DNA from: Rhizobium sophorae
GTDB lineage: Bacteria > Pseudomonadota > Alphaproteobacteria > Rhizobiales > Rhizobiaceae
DNA: 64,000 nt
Direction: 5' to 3'
NCBI RefSeq assembly: GCF_013087515.1
Contig: NZ_JABFCN010000028.1
Location: 124,001 to 188,000 of the forward strand
Position 1 is the stretch's first letter. Each line of letters opens with the position of its first letter. Both the position numbers and the translations under genes were made by a program. Of the stretch, positions 44,412 to 52,806 are shown in pieces. Under the pieces are notes generated by a model that saw only the letters and a list, made by a program, of their open reading frames with translations, searched no databases and was not told where the DNA came from.

Positions 44412-45056
44412 CTACCAGCGCAGCAGGCGGGGCCCGAGCAGCGCGCCGATGGCGCCGGTCAGGAGGATGCCGAGCGAATACCAGAGGGTGACGAAGGGCA
44501 GGCCGTTTTCCGTGCAGAACCAGGAATAGACCCAGGCGCCGGACGCGCCGGCGGCAATGCCGGCGATGAAGCCGGTCACCCCGAGGTTGCTTGGCGCGCC
44601 GCCGCGCAGCACCCAGGTATTTGCGATCAGGATCGGCATGGCAAAGGCAAAGATCAGCAGCGGGCAATGCAGGGCGGAGGAGCCGAGCACAAGCGCGGGG
44701 TAGCTTGCGGCCGGCGACAAAGCGAGCTGAATGACCGCCATGACGGCGAGGGCGAGCATGATGGCCGCGGCAATCCCAAAAAAGCGCTCCTCCGAGCCAT
44801 CCGGCCGGGACAGGCGGTAAACGGCTGCGAAGGCGGCGATTGCAAGCAAGCCATTGTAGGCGGACTTGATCCAGAAGACCGGCAGCATCAGCGCCTGCGC
44901 CATGTCGGTGCGAAGGCCGAGGACGATAAGCATCAGCAGCAGCGAGACTGCCAGAGCTGGCAGGATGGCGAGCGCGAAGCGGCGTTCGAGCGCATGCCTC
45001 GGCACCGGTTTCAGATCCCGAACAAGGCTGTCGATCACGTCCTCAGTCTCTCTCAC
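44412..45056 (-). CDS. nrsF: NrsF/OsrA-type (DUF1109) anti-sigma factor
   Basis: 214 residues, ATG 45056 overlapping the sigma stop. A short cytoplasmic N-terminus (about 1-26, DVIDSLVRDLKPVP) would bind the sigma factor; six transmembrane helices follow. The protein has exactly two cysteines, C131 (LHCPLLI) and C181 (WFCTENG), both predicted near the periplasmic face. Two conserved cysteines at equivalent places are the redox sensors of the Bradyrhizobium OsrA and Caulobacter NrsF proteins. Oxidation should release the sigma factor. Confidence 0.9.
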   Translation of the reverse strand: MRETEDVIDSLVRDLKPVPRHALERRFALAILPALAVSLLLMLIVLGLRTDMAQALMLPVFWIKSAYNGLLAIAAFAAVYRLSRPDGSEERFFGIAAAIMLALAVMAVIQLALSPAASYPALVLGSSALHCPLLIFAFAMPILIANTWVLRGGAPSNLGVTGFIAGIAAGASGAWVYSWFCTENGLPFVTLWYSLGILLTGAIGALLGPRLLRW

Positions 45057-45601
45057 ATCCCACCTCGCAATCTTGCCGCCAGCGCCTTGATGCCCCTGTG
45101 AACGCCGACCTTGACCGCCGATTCCGACTGTCCGGTGCGGCTTGCCGTGTCGGCCACCGACTGCCCCTCGAGCTTGACCTGACGGATAAGCTCCTGCTGG
45201 TGCTGCGGCAGACCGTTCAACAGCCGTTCGACATCCATGCGCGCTGCAATCGCATCCTCCCTGAAGTCGTCTTCGATCTCCTCGTCCAGTTCCATTTCCG
45301 CCTTATACCGGCCGCCATGCTTTCGGTGGTGGTCGATCAGCTTGTAGCGGGCAATCGAGAAGAACCACGCGGTGAACGGCCGCTCCCTGTCATAGGTCGC
45401 TCGGCGCGCATGCAGCGCCAGCAAGGTCTCCTGCACGAGATCTTCCGTGTCGGATTTCGCCGTGGCGCCGATCCGCCCGCCATAATAACCGACGAGCAGG
45501 GTTCGCAACGTCACGAGCAGACGCCGATAGGCTGCCTCGTCCCCGTCGAGGGAAAGAAGCATCAGCATCTTCAGTGCTTGTTCCGAATGGGCGCTCGTCA
45601 T
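45053..45601 (-). CDS. sigF: ECF sigma factor, SigF/EcfF type
   Basis: 182 residues from ATG 45601. Region 2 shows DTEDLVQETLLALHARRATY and FTAWFFSIARYKLIDHHRKH (the -10 recognition helix), and region 4 LPQHQQELIRQVKLEGQSVA with TGQSESAVKVGVHRGIKALA (-35 HTH). The linkage to a DUF1109 anti-sigma defines the SigF group that answers oxidative, metal and hypochlorite stress. A promoter of its own type lies upstream (45618-45642), implying autoregulation. Confidence 0.92.
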   Translation of the reverse strand: MTSAHSEQALKMLMLLSLDGDEAAYRRLLVTLRTLLVGYYGGRIGATAKSDTEDLVQETLLALHARRATYDRERPFTAWFFSIARYKLIDHHRKHGGRYKAEMELDEEIEDDFREDAIAARMDVERLLNGLPQHQQELIRQVKLEGQSVADTASRTGQSESAVKVGVHRGIKALAARLRGGM

Positions 45602-45617
45602 GTCGTCTGCAATATTA

Positions 45618-45642
45618 TTCGGGTGGATGACGCTTTGGTTAC
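45618..45642 (-). promoter_or_regulatory. SigF-type promoter of the sigF-nrsF operon
   Basis: On the minus strand GTAACC (45642-45637) and CGAA (45621-45618) are separated by 15 bp, 16 bp before the sigF start codon. The same two boxes occur in front of the methionine-rich gene on the other strand. Caulobacter SigF promoters have GTAACC and CGAA about 16 bp apart. Confidence 0.7.
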
Positions 45643-45668
45643 AGGCGGGTTCAAAAATCTTCCGGCGG

Positions 45669-45724
45669 CAATTCAAAGTGTACAGCGTCACTTGCGCGTC
45701 TCCAAAAGCCGCGCGGCGCTGTAG
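45669..45724 (+). repeat. Partial copy of the CTACAGCG...CGCTGTAG repeat
   Basis: GCAATTCAAAGTGTACAGCG followed by a CGCGTC-rich loop and CGCGCGGCGCTGTAG matches the right half of the copy at 39981-40074. It lies between the two divergent SigF-type promoters. Confidence 0.7.
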
Positions 45725-45747
45725 CGCTATCACATAAGCGTGAGGCT

Positions 45748-45773
45748 GTAACCGCCTTCGCAAAGGGATCGAA
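45748..45773 (+). promoter_or_regulatory. SigF-type promoter of the mrpX-like operon
   Basis: GTAACC (45748-45753), exactly 16 bp, then CGAA (45770-45773), 62 bp before the methionine-rich gene. Both boxes and the spacing fit the SigF consensus, and the sequence TGTAACC...CGAAT is shared with the sigF promoter. Confidence 0.75.
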
Positions 45774-45835
45774 TTCAGGACTGTGAGCCGTCGGCGGGTG
45801 CCGGCGGACATGTCAATCGTTCCGAGGAGACCCTC

Positions 45836-46105
45836 ATGAGCAAGATCCTTTCCAGCCTCGCCGCCTGCACCTTCGTCATCGGCCTGTCGCTTGCCGGCGC
45901 CGCCAGCGCCCAAAGCAGCGATGCCATGAAGAAAGACAGCATGAAGACCGACACGATGTCGAAGGATGCGATGTCCAAGGATGCGATGTCGAAGGACGCA
46001 ATGGCGACCGGCAGCACGAAGGCCGACTGCATGCACAATGCCGGCATGGAGAAGGACACGATGAAGAAGGACACGATGATGAAGGCCTGCGACGCGATGA
46101 AATAA
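45836..46105 (+). CDS. mrpX: MXKDX pentapeptide-repeat, methionine-rich periplasmic peptide (MrpX-like)
   Basis: 89 residues, ATG 45836 behind GAGGAG. A signal peptide (about 1-25, ASAQ) is followed by a 63-residue mature part with 12 methionines. Met occurs at exact five-residue intervals at 31, 36, 41, 46, 51, 56 and again 66, 71, 76, 81, within MSKDA/MKKDT units, plus two cysteines (65 and 85). This matches the pentapeptide MXKDX repeat family. In Azospira suillum the methionine-rich MrpX scavenges hypochlorite by methionine oxidation and is repaired by YedY1; the same partner genes follow here. Assignment by context and composition. Confidence 0.82.
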   Translation: MSKILSSLAACTFVIGLSLAGAASAQSSDAMKKDSMKTDTMSKDAMSKDAMSKDAMATGSTKADCMHNAGMEKDTMKKDTMMKACDAMK

Positions 46106-46114
46106 GCTTTAGCC

Positions 46115-46146
46115 GCGGCCGCTGAAACTATTTGGCCAGCGGCCGC
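46115..46146 (+). terminator. Strong hairpin between mrpX-like gene and cytochrome b gene
   Basis: GCGGCCGCTG (46115-46124) pairs perfectly with CAGCGGCCGC (46137-46146) over a 12-nt loop; the following TCCTTTCTC is only weakly U-rich. It may act as a partial terminator or as a 3' stabiliser, so that the peptide is made in excess over the enzyme. Confidence 0.6.
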
Positions 46147-46186
46147 GTCCTTTCTCACGAAGACCTTTCGATCCGGAGGAACTACA

Positions 46187-47029
46187 ATGGCCCCGACCGA
46201 TGCCGGCATGGCGAGCGGACGCACGCTCTTCTACCGCCATGGCCTGCTGGTGCGCCTGTCGCACTGGGTAAACGTGCTGTGCATGACAGTGCTGCTGTAC
46301 AGTGGCCTGCAGATATTCAACGCCCATCCGGCGCTCTATTGGGGCCAGTACGGCGCCGACAACGATCCGTCCTTCATTTCCATGGAGGCGGAACAGGAAG
46401 GCGATGCGCTGAAGGGCGTGACGCACTTGGGCGGATTGAGCTTCGATACGACGGGCATTCTCGGGGTTTCGAATGTCGACGGCGAGGCTGCGGTGCGCGG
46501 TTTTCCGAACTGGCTGACCTTGCCGAGCTACCAGGATCTGGCATCGGGCCGGCGCTGGCATTTCTTCTTTGCCTGGCTGTTCGTCATCAATGGCTTCATC
46601 TATCTCGCCTACGGTTTCGTCAGCCGGCATTTCCGCCGTGATCTGCTGCCGGCGGCCGAAGAGCTGAAGCCTTCGCATCTCGGCCATGAGATCGTCAGCC
46701 ACGCCCGGTTGCGCTTTCCCAAGGGGGCCGAGGCCCGCCACTACAATACGCTGCAGAAACTCGCCTATGTCGCCGTGATCTTCGTGCTGTTGCCGCTGAT
46801 GATCGGGACAGGGCTTACCATGTCGCCGGGCTTCAACGCGGTCGCGCCCTGGCTGCTCGATCTGTTTGGCGGCCGGCAATCGGCCCGCACGCTGCATTTC
46901 CTGACCGCCTTCTCGCTCGTCGCCTTCGTCGCCGTGCATGTGGCGATGGTGGTGGTCTCGGGCGTGTTCAACAATTTGCGTTCGATGGTCACCGGCTATT
47001 ACGACATCGGGCAGGGAGGAAAGTCATGA
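46187..47029 (+). CDS. Membrane cytochrome b561-type subunit (YedZ1-like)
   Basis: 280 residues from ATG 46187 behind GGAGGAAC. Four transmembrane helices with haem-ligand histidines in RHGLLVRLSHWVNVLCM, RRWHFFFAWLFVINGFIYLA, LMIGTGLTMSP and TLHFLTAFSLVAFVAVHVAM. A periplasmic loop of about 70 residues lies between helices 1 and 2. It passes electrons from the quinone pool to the molybdoenzyme encoded next (overlap ATGA), as YedZ1/cytochrome b partners do. Confidence 0.85.
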   Translation: MAPTDAGMASGRTLFYRHGLLVRLSHWVNVLCMTVLLYSGLQIFNAHPALYWGQYGADNDPSFISMEAEQEGDALKGVTHLGGLSFDTTGILGVSNVDGEAAVRGFPNWLTLPSYQDLASGRRWHFFFAWLFVINGFIYLAYGFVSRHFRRDLLPAAEELKPSHLGHEIVSHARLRFPKGAEARHYNTLQKLAYVAVIFVLLPLMIGTGLTMSPGFNAVAPWLLDLFGGRQSARTLHFLTAFSLVAFVAVHVAMVVVSGVFNNLRSMVTGYYDIGQGGKS

Positions 47030-47802
47030 GCCGCATCATCACCAGGCGTCGCTTCCTGATCGGCGCGACCATGACGGCATCGGCGCTGGGGCTCGCCGGC
47101 TGCGATGCCCTCGTCGAAAATGATCGGACGAAATCGGTGTTGAAGATCGCCGAAGGCCTCAGCATGAAGACGCAGCGCTTCCTGCTCGGTGACGACGCGC
47201 TCGCCCGCGAATTCACCGAAGCCGATATCTCGCCGACCTTCCGCGCCAATGGCACGAGCATGCCCGACAATGCCCGCTATATCGACTGGATGAACCAGCG
47301 GTTTTCGGGCTGGAAACTCGAGGTCGGCGGGCTGGTCGACAAGCCGATGCAGTTGTCCCTGGCGGAGCTGAAAGCCCTGCCGGCCCGCACCCAGATCACA
47401 AGGCATGACTGCGTCGAGGGCTGGAGCGCGATCGGCAAATGGACTGGCGTGCCGCTCGGCGCGCTGCTGCAGGCGGCGGGCCTGAAACCCGAAGCCCGCT
47501 ACATTGTTTTCCACTGCGCCGACGAATATGAAAAGACGCTCGACGGCAGCGGTTGGTACTACGAAAGCATCGATCTCGTCGATGCGTTCCACCCCCAGAC
47601 GATCCTTGCCCATACCATGAATGGTCGCGATCTCGAAGTTGCCCATGGCGCGCCGCTCCGGCTCCGGGTCGAGCGGCAGCTCGGCTACAAGCAGGCAAAA
47701 TACCTGACCGGCATCGAAGCCGTCGCCGATCTCGGCCAGCTCTACGGCGGCAATGGCGGCTTCTGGGAGGATCGCGGTTATGAGTGGTATGCGGGCATAT
47801 AG
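47026..47802 (+). CDS. Tat-exported molybdopterin oxidoreductase (YedY1/MsrP-like)
   Basis: 258 residues, ATG 47026 overlapping the previous stop. Tat signal TRRRFLIGATMTASALGLAG, with a cysteine in a possible lipobox (LAGC, position 26). The sulfite-oxidase-fold domain has the molybdenum-ligand cysteine C129 in TRHDCVEGWSAIGKWTGVPL. AHGAPLRLRVERQLGYKQAK is also characteristic. MsrP/YedY enzymes reduce methionine sulfoxide; with the methionine-rich peptide gene upstream, repair of that peptide is the expected role. Confidence 0.87.
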   Translation: MSRIITRRRFLIGATMTASALGLAGCDALVENDRTKSVLKIAEGLSMKTQRFLLGDDALAREFTEADISPTFRANGTSMPDNARYIDWMNQRFSGWKLEVGGLVDKPMQLSLAELKALPARTQITRHDCVEGWSAIGKWTGVPLGALLQAAGLKPEARYIVFHCADEYEKTLDGSGWYYESIDLVDAFHPQTILAHTMNGRDLEVAHGAPLRLRVERQLGYKQAKYLTGIEAVADLGQLYGGNGGFWEDRGYEWYAGI

Positions 47803-47851
47803 GCGGGGTGCCCCACCGACGAGGGTGCGGGAAGCCCCGCCGCTCCTTCGC

Positions 47852-48628
47852 TCAGGCCGCGAGGCCGATCGTAATGGTGGCGGACAGCACACCGCTATCG
47901 AGCTTTTCGAAATCGAACATGTGGTCGGCCGCATCCTCCGGGATGAGGCCGTCCTCGTCGTTGCGCGTATCGCGGGCAGGGCGCCCGAGATAGTCGGGAT
48001 GCTCGCCGTAGATGATGTCGCTCAGCACATCGTCGAAATAGATCTGGCTGACGAGAAGCTCCTTGCCCTCGACGAGGATGCGGCAATGAACATGCGGCGT
48101 GCGGCCCTTGTACCATCCGGGATAGGCCGTCAAAAAGCTTGCCTGCCCCTTGGTATTCGTCGGCTGGCGGCCGCGGAAGGCGAGCCCGCTGATCGCCTCG
48201 GCATCGCCGAAGGTGCACATCTCAGCAGCCTCCCGGCCGGAATAGATGCCGCGATGATCGGTATGCCAGATTTCGATATCGGCATTTTCGATCGGCCGGC
48301 AATCGGCTGCGTGGACGATCCGGACGGCCAACCGCAAAGGCAGCCCGGCCTTTCCTTCTGAGACGTCCTGACGAGCCGGGACATTGTTGACATGGCACGG
48401 GCCGATAGTCTGGGCGACGGTCACGACGCAATTCGGACTGCTGCGGAAGAGCGGCTCGGGCAGCTTTTCCAATGCGATCGACTTTGTGCCGCCGCTCAGG
48501 AAATCCGTTCCCTTCCAGTCGAAAGTTTTGGCCGCAACAACGACATGCCGCCGTGGCCAGACCGCCACCGCAGCCACGGATGATGCGACAATGGCCGCAC
48601 CTCCAATCACCAGTGTGCGCCTCTTCAT
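47852..48628 (-). CDS. Exported intradiol ring-cleavage dioxygenase-like protein
   Basis: 258 residues from ATG 48628. An N-terminal signal (MKRRTLVIGGAAIVASSVAA) is followed by a beta-sandwich with the non-haem iron ligands of intradiol dioxygenases: Tyr in WHTDHRGIYSG, Tyr in YPGWYKGRTPHVHCRI plus two His. QTIGPCHVNN is the typical entry segment. Classical enzymes are cytoplasmic; exported members act on unknown, perhaps lignin- or protein-derived, aromatics. It converges on the molybdoenzyme gene. Confidence 0.85.
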   Translation of the reverse strand: MKRRTLVIGGAAIVASSVAAVAVWPRRHVVVAAKTFDWKGTDFLSGGTKSIALEKLPEPLFRSSPNCVVTVAQTIGPCHVNNVPARQDVSEGKAGLPLRLAVRIVHAADCRPIENADIEIWHTDHRGIYSGREAAEMCTFGDAEAISGLAFRGRQPTNTKGQASFLTAYPGWYKGRTPHVHCRILVEGKELLVSQIYFDDVLSDIIYGEHPDYLGRPARDTRNDEDGLIPEDAADHMFDFEKLDSGVLSATITIGLAA

Positions 48629-48864
48629 CTGTCTTCCTTTGCCTCAAGACGCAGGATTTAAGGAGGATGCGCAGAAAATTCCAATTAAATCCACGCAATG
48701 ATCGACGGCAACGAGATCATCTGCATCTAATGCCGTAGAGACGGCAGGTGGGTCCCGAACGGCCACTCCTGTTTGCAGCCGGATTGACGGGAAAGCGTAT
48801 TCTGCCGATGTTTGCAAATGGACGGTTGCTCCGAGGCGCCCATTGGGTTCCTGTCGTGTAAAAG

Positions 48865-48886
48865 ATGCTGTAAAGCATTGAATTGC
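48865..48886 (-). repeat. Possible relic of the GCAATTCAA...TACAGC repeat
   Basis: On the minus strand GCAATTCAATGCTTTACAGC resembles the middle of the 39981-40074 repeat. It lies in the 340-bp gap between the dioxygenase-like and antiporter genes; no other feature is seen in that gap. Confidence 0.4.
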
Positions 48887-48968
48887 CTGATAGTTCTATC
48901 TTGCATCGATTCCGCTTTTAGCTATGCAGTAGGCATCAAGATTCATTTCCGAGCCAGGGCAGAGTCAT

Positions 48969-50552
48969 ATGGAACCAACCCACTTATTCGAGCTCGTCAT
49001 CGCAATGTTTCTTGCGATCATCGCGCTGCACTATGCCGCCCACGGGCTCGGACTGCCGCCGTCCGTCGCGCTGCTGACGGGTGGCGCCTTGCTGGCGTTT
49101 GTGCCGGGGTTGCCGGCGATATCAGTCGATCCGGAGCTGGTGCTCGTCATCTTCCTGCCGCCGCTCCTGATGGACGGCGCCTGGGCCATCGCGCTGGCGC
49201 GGTTGCGGCGCCATATGATCGGTATCGCCTCGCTGGCCGTCGGCGCTGTGTTGTTCACCTGCGCCGTGGTGGCCGTCGTGGCCCATCTTATCTTTCCATC
49301 GCTTCCCTGGGCAGCCTGCGCGGCCCTTGGCGCGATCGTTGCACCCCCGGACGCGGTCTCGGCGCGCGCCGTGCTCGAGCGAGTCAGGCTGCCGCGGCGG
49401 CTGCAGATCCTCTTGGAAGGCGAGAGCCTGCTTAACGATGCGAGCGGCCTGGTTCTTTTCCGTTTTGCCGTTGCCGCCGCCGCAACAGGAGCCTTCAGCG
49501 CGGGGGAGGCGATCGGCAGCTTCCTCGTGCTGGCGCTCGGCGGCGCCGTCGTCGGCGTCGTTGTGGGAACGGCATGGGTCAAGCTCGTTCGGCGTCTCGG
49601 TGACGAATATCTGATCATCGCAGCCACGGTGCTGCTCGGCTGGATTTCCTATCTGCTCGGAGAGCTGCTGCATGTTTCCGGCGTCATCGCCACCGTCACC
49701 ACCGGCCTGATCGCGTCCTGGCACCAGCACACCGTATTTTCGGCAGCAACGCGCATGCGCGGCACGTCGTTCTGGACCGTGATGATCTTCCTGATGGAAG
49801 CTTCGGTTTTCACCTTGATCGGCCTCTCGCTGCGGGATGTCGTCGAACGCGGCGGCGGCTTGACCACCGTGATCGCGACGATGGGACTGCCGATGCTGGC
49901 GATCCTCGTCACACTCGTGGTCGCGCGCTTTGCATGGGTTTTCGCCTCCGATCTCGTCATCAGGTTCTGTGCAGCCCTGGGGGTGACGCGAGCTCAGCCG
50001 CTCGGCGTCGGCGGCGCGACGGTTCTCAGTTGGGCAGGCGTACGCGGGGTGATCACGCTCGCCCTGGCGCTCAGCCTGCCGGAGGGGTTCCCGGGCCGTG
50101 ATTTCATCCTCGCCACATCCTTCGCCGTCATTCTCGGAACCGTGCTCGTGCAGGGCACGACATTGGGGCGGATGATTGCCTGGGCGCGGCTGGTGGAGAC
50201 GGAGACGGAAAGAGCGCGCCTGACGATGAGCCAGGCCGAAGCCGCCATGGCACAGGCGCAGTTCGGGACCGTTCAGAGCCTGGCATATGACGCGGAGGGG
50301 AAACTCATCCATCCGCAATTGCTGGAGCGCTACCAGCGCCGGGCGACAGTGATCGTCGACTATGCCGAGAGAACCGAGCACTACATACCGGTGCTGCATG
50401 CCCATTTCGACGTCATTCTCGAAGCGGTTGCAACGGGACGCCGGGAACTCATTCGCCTCCATCGCGCCGGCGACATCGACGACGAAACGTTGGACGAGTT
50501 GGAACGGGATCTCGATCTCGAGGAGCTAAGCGCGATCTCGGCCAAGGCGTGA
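48969..50552 (+). CDS. CPA1-family Na+/H+ antiporter
   Basis: 527 residues from ATG 48969. About twelve transmembrane helices followed by a cytoplasmic helical tail of about 130 residues. GALVAPPDA-type sequence appears as GAIVAPPDAVSARAVLER, with LLEGESLLNDASGLVLFR (the ND antiporter site) and WAGVRGVITLALALSLP. These are the diagnostic elements of NhaP/YjcE exchangers. Exchanges sodium or potassium for protons; it converges on kup, so the two together may serve cation homeostasis. Confidence 0.9.
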   Translation: MEPTHLFELVIAMFLAIIALHYAAHGLGLPPSVALLTGGALLAFVPGLPAISVDPELVLVIFLPPLLMDGAWAIALARLRRHMIGIASLAVGAVLFTCAVVAVVAHLIFPSLPWAACAALGAIVAPPDAVSARAVLERVRLPRRLQILLEGESLLNDASGLVLFRFAVAAAATGAFSAGEAIGSFLVLALGGAVVGVVVGTAWVKLVRRLGDEYLIIAATVLLGWISYLLGELLHVSGVIATVTTGLIASWHQHTVFSAATRMRGTSFWTVMIFLMEASVFTLIGLSLRDVVERGGGLTTVIATMGLPMLAILVTLVVARFAWVFASDLVIRFCAALGVTRAQPLGVGGATVLSWAGVRGVITLALALSLPEGFPGRDFILATSFAVILGTVLVQGTTLGRMIAWARLVETETERARLTMSQAEAAMAQAQFGTVQSLAYDAEGKLIHPQLLERYQRRATVIVDYAERTEHYIPVLHAHFDVILEAVATGRRELIRLHRAGDIDDETLDELERDLDLEELSAISAKA

Positions 50553-50570
50553 GGGCTGCGTCATCATGTT

Positions 50571-52472
50571 CTAAATGGCAATCTGCTCGCCGAGTTCGAC
50601 GACGCGGTTGGACGGCAGGTTGAAGTAATCGGAGGGATCGATGGCCAAGCCTTCCAGCGCCATGAATATGCGCTCCTGCCAGGCGGGCAGCCCGGTGTTC
50701 GGCGTCCTGACGAGGTTTCGGCGGCCGAGATAGAAGGAGGTCCTCATGATCTCGAACTTGAAGCCGCCCTCCCGGCAGAGAGCCAGCGCCCGGGTGACAT
50801 CGGGGTCGTCCATGAATCCGAAGGTGATGTCGAGGCGCACGAAACGCGGCGAGAGCTGGCTGATCTTGATGCGGCGGCTGTCGGGAACATAAGGTTCGTC
50901 CTCGGTCCAGACGGTCAGGATGACGTTCTGTTCGTGGAGCACGTGGTTGTGCTTGAGATTGTGGAGCAGAACATTCGGCGTGCGATCCGGGACGCTGGTC
51001 AGGAAGACTGCCGTTCCCGGAACAGTGACCGGCGAATGCTCCGACTTTCGCTCGATCGATCTGATGAAGGAATCGAGCGGGATCTCGTTGTTGGCGCGCA
51101 GTCTCTTCAGATAGGCCTGTCCTCGCGTCCATGTCCACATCAGGATCATGATCGCCAGCGCAAGGGCGACCGGAACCCAGCCGCCATCGTGGATCTTCAA
51201 GAGGTTCGCCGCCAGGAACAGGACTTCGATGAAGAAGAGCGGCAGCAGCAGGACGGCGGCGAGCACGAGGGAGTAGCCCCAGACGGCTCGAAGAAACTGG
51301 AAGACCAGCAGGGTCGAGATGACCATGGTTCCGGTCACCGAGATGCCATAGGCCGTCGCCAGAGACTCGGAGTCGCCGAAGGAAAAGATCAGCATCAAGA
51401 CGCCGACCAGCAGGAGAAGGTTGACGCTCGGCACGTAGATCTGGCCGGTGTTGGTTTCCGACGTGAACTTGATCCTGAGCCTCGGCAGGAAGCCAAGGTG
51501 AACCGCCGAGCGGGCCAGCGAAAATGCGCCTGTGATCACCGCCTGGCTAGCGATGATCGTTGCCATCGTCGCCAGAATAACCACCGGCAGCAAGGCCCAG
51601 TCGGGATACATCAGAAAGAACGGATTGGTGGCGGCTTCCGGATGGGCGAGAACGAGCGCGCCTTGGCCGAGATAGTTCAGGAGCAGTGCGGGAAAAACGA
51701 GCACGAACCATGCCATCTGGATCGGCCGGCGCCCGAAATGCCCGAGATCGGCATAGAGCGCCTCGGCGCCCGTGACCGTCAGAAAGACGGCGCCGAGCAC
51801 GATGAGGCCGACGCTGCCGGCATGGGTGAGGAACAGGAATGCATTGATCGGATTGAGCGCCTCCAGAATCCTCCAGTCGTCGCCGATATGGATCAGCCCG
51901 CCCGCGGCCATGGCCAGAAACCACAACACCGTTATCGGCCCGAAAAAGATCGAGACGGCGGCGGTTCCCTTGGACTGGACGGCAAAGAGAACGATCATGA
52001 GCGCAGCTGACGCCAACGGGACGTAATCGGCAAAGGCCGGCGTGACCAGCTTCAGGCCTTCGAGCGCCGACATGACGGACAGGGCCGGCGTGATCATCGC
52101 ATCGCCGATGAAGAGGGCGGCGCCGATCAGACCGGCGAAGAAGAGCACCGGCACGTTTCGTCCCATCTTCTTCATCAGGAGGGCGAGAAGCGAAAGCGTG
52201 CCGCCTTCGCCGTCATTGTCCGCCCTGAGAAGGAAGAGCACATATTTGAAGGTCACGATGATCGTCAGCGTCCAGACCATCAGCGAAATCAGGCCGATGA
52301 CCTCGGCTTCGTGTACGCCATCGGCGGCAAAGGGCCTCAGCGCCTCGCGAAGGGCATAGAGCGGGCTGGTGCCGATATCGCCATAGACGACGCCGACCGC
52401 GCCGATGACCAATCCGACAAAACCCTTCCGGCCGGCGCCATCCCCCGTCTTATCCATATGCGTCGACGTCAT
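50571..52472 (-). CDS. kup: Kup potassium transporter
   Basis: 633 residues. ATG 52472 is chosen for GGGGA just upstream; an ATG at 52520 is less supported. Signature VIGAVGVVYGDIGTSPLYAL, then twelve transmembrane helices (to about residue 440) and a cytoplasmic C-terminal domain of about 190 residues. Kup proteins are H+/K+ symporters for low-potassium or acidic conditions. Rhizobia usually carry more than one copy. Confidence 0.93.
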   Translation of the reverse strand: MTSTHMDKTGDGAGRKGFVGLVIGAVGVVYGDIGTSPLYALREALRPFAADGVHEAEVIGLISLMVWTLTIIVTFKYVLFLLRADNDGEGGTLSLLALLMKKMGRNVPVLFFAGLIGAALFIGDAMITPALSVMSALEGLKLVTPAFADYVPLASAALMIVLFAVQSKGTAAVSIFFGPITVLWFLAMAAGGLIHIGDDWRILEALNPINAFLFLTHAGSVGLIVLGAVFLTVTGAEALYADLGHFGRRPIQMAWFVLVFPALLLNYLGQGALVLAHPEAATNPFFLMYPDWALLPVVILATMATIIASQAVITGAFSLARSAVHLGFLPRLRIKFTSETNTGQIYVPSVNLLLLVGVLMLIFSFGDSESLATAYGISVTGTMVISTLLVFQFLRAVWGYSLVLAAVLLLPLFFIEVLFLAANLLKIHDGGWVPVALALAIMILMWTWTRGQAYLKRLRANNEIPLDSFIRSIERKSEHSPVTVPGTAVFLTSVPDRTPNVLLHNLKHNHVLHEQNVILTVWTEDEPYVPDSRRIKISQLSPRFVRLDITFGFMDDPDVTRALALCREGGFKFEIMRTSFYLGRRNLVRTPNTGLPAWQERIFMALEGLAIDPSDYFNLPSNRVVELGEQIAI

Positions 52473-52806
52473 GGTTCCCCGCTCATGCCATTTGCCTATG
52501 AGCACAAAGATATGCCGCATTGCAGAACGGCAAGCAAATTGATGCGGGTGCTAATTTTTTGTGAGGGGTGGAGGCGGCGGGCGCGGGAAGGGTGGCGTTG
52601 CGATCCGTTCAAACCTCGTTCGCATCCACTTGCGATCGCGCTGTCGCATGGTAATAAGGATCCATGACCTGCGCCATGAACCTTTCGAGCTTCTACTATA
52701 CGCTGCTCCCATAGAGAGCGGCGCAAGGTCATATTCCTGACACTCGAGACGCCGCATGGTCGGCGGCACGTGTGTCAACAGAAGGTCTCCGGCCTCATCG
52801 GCCCCA

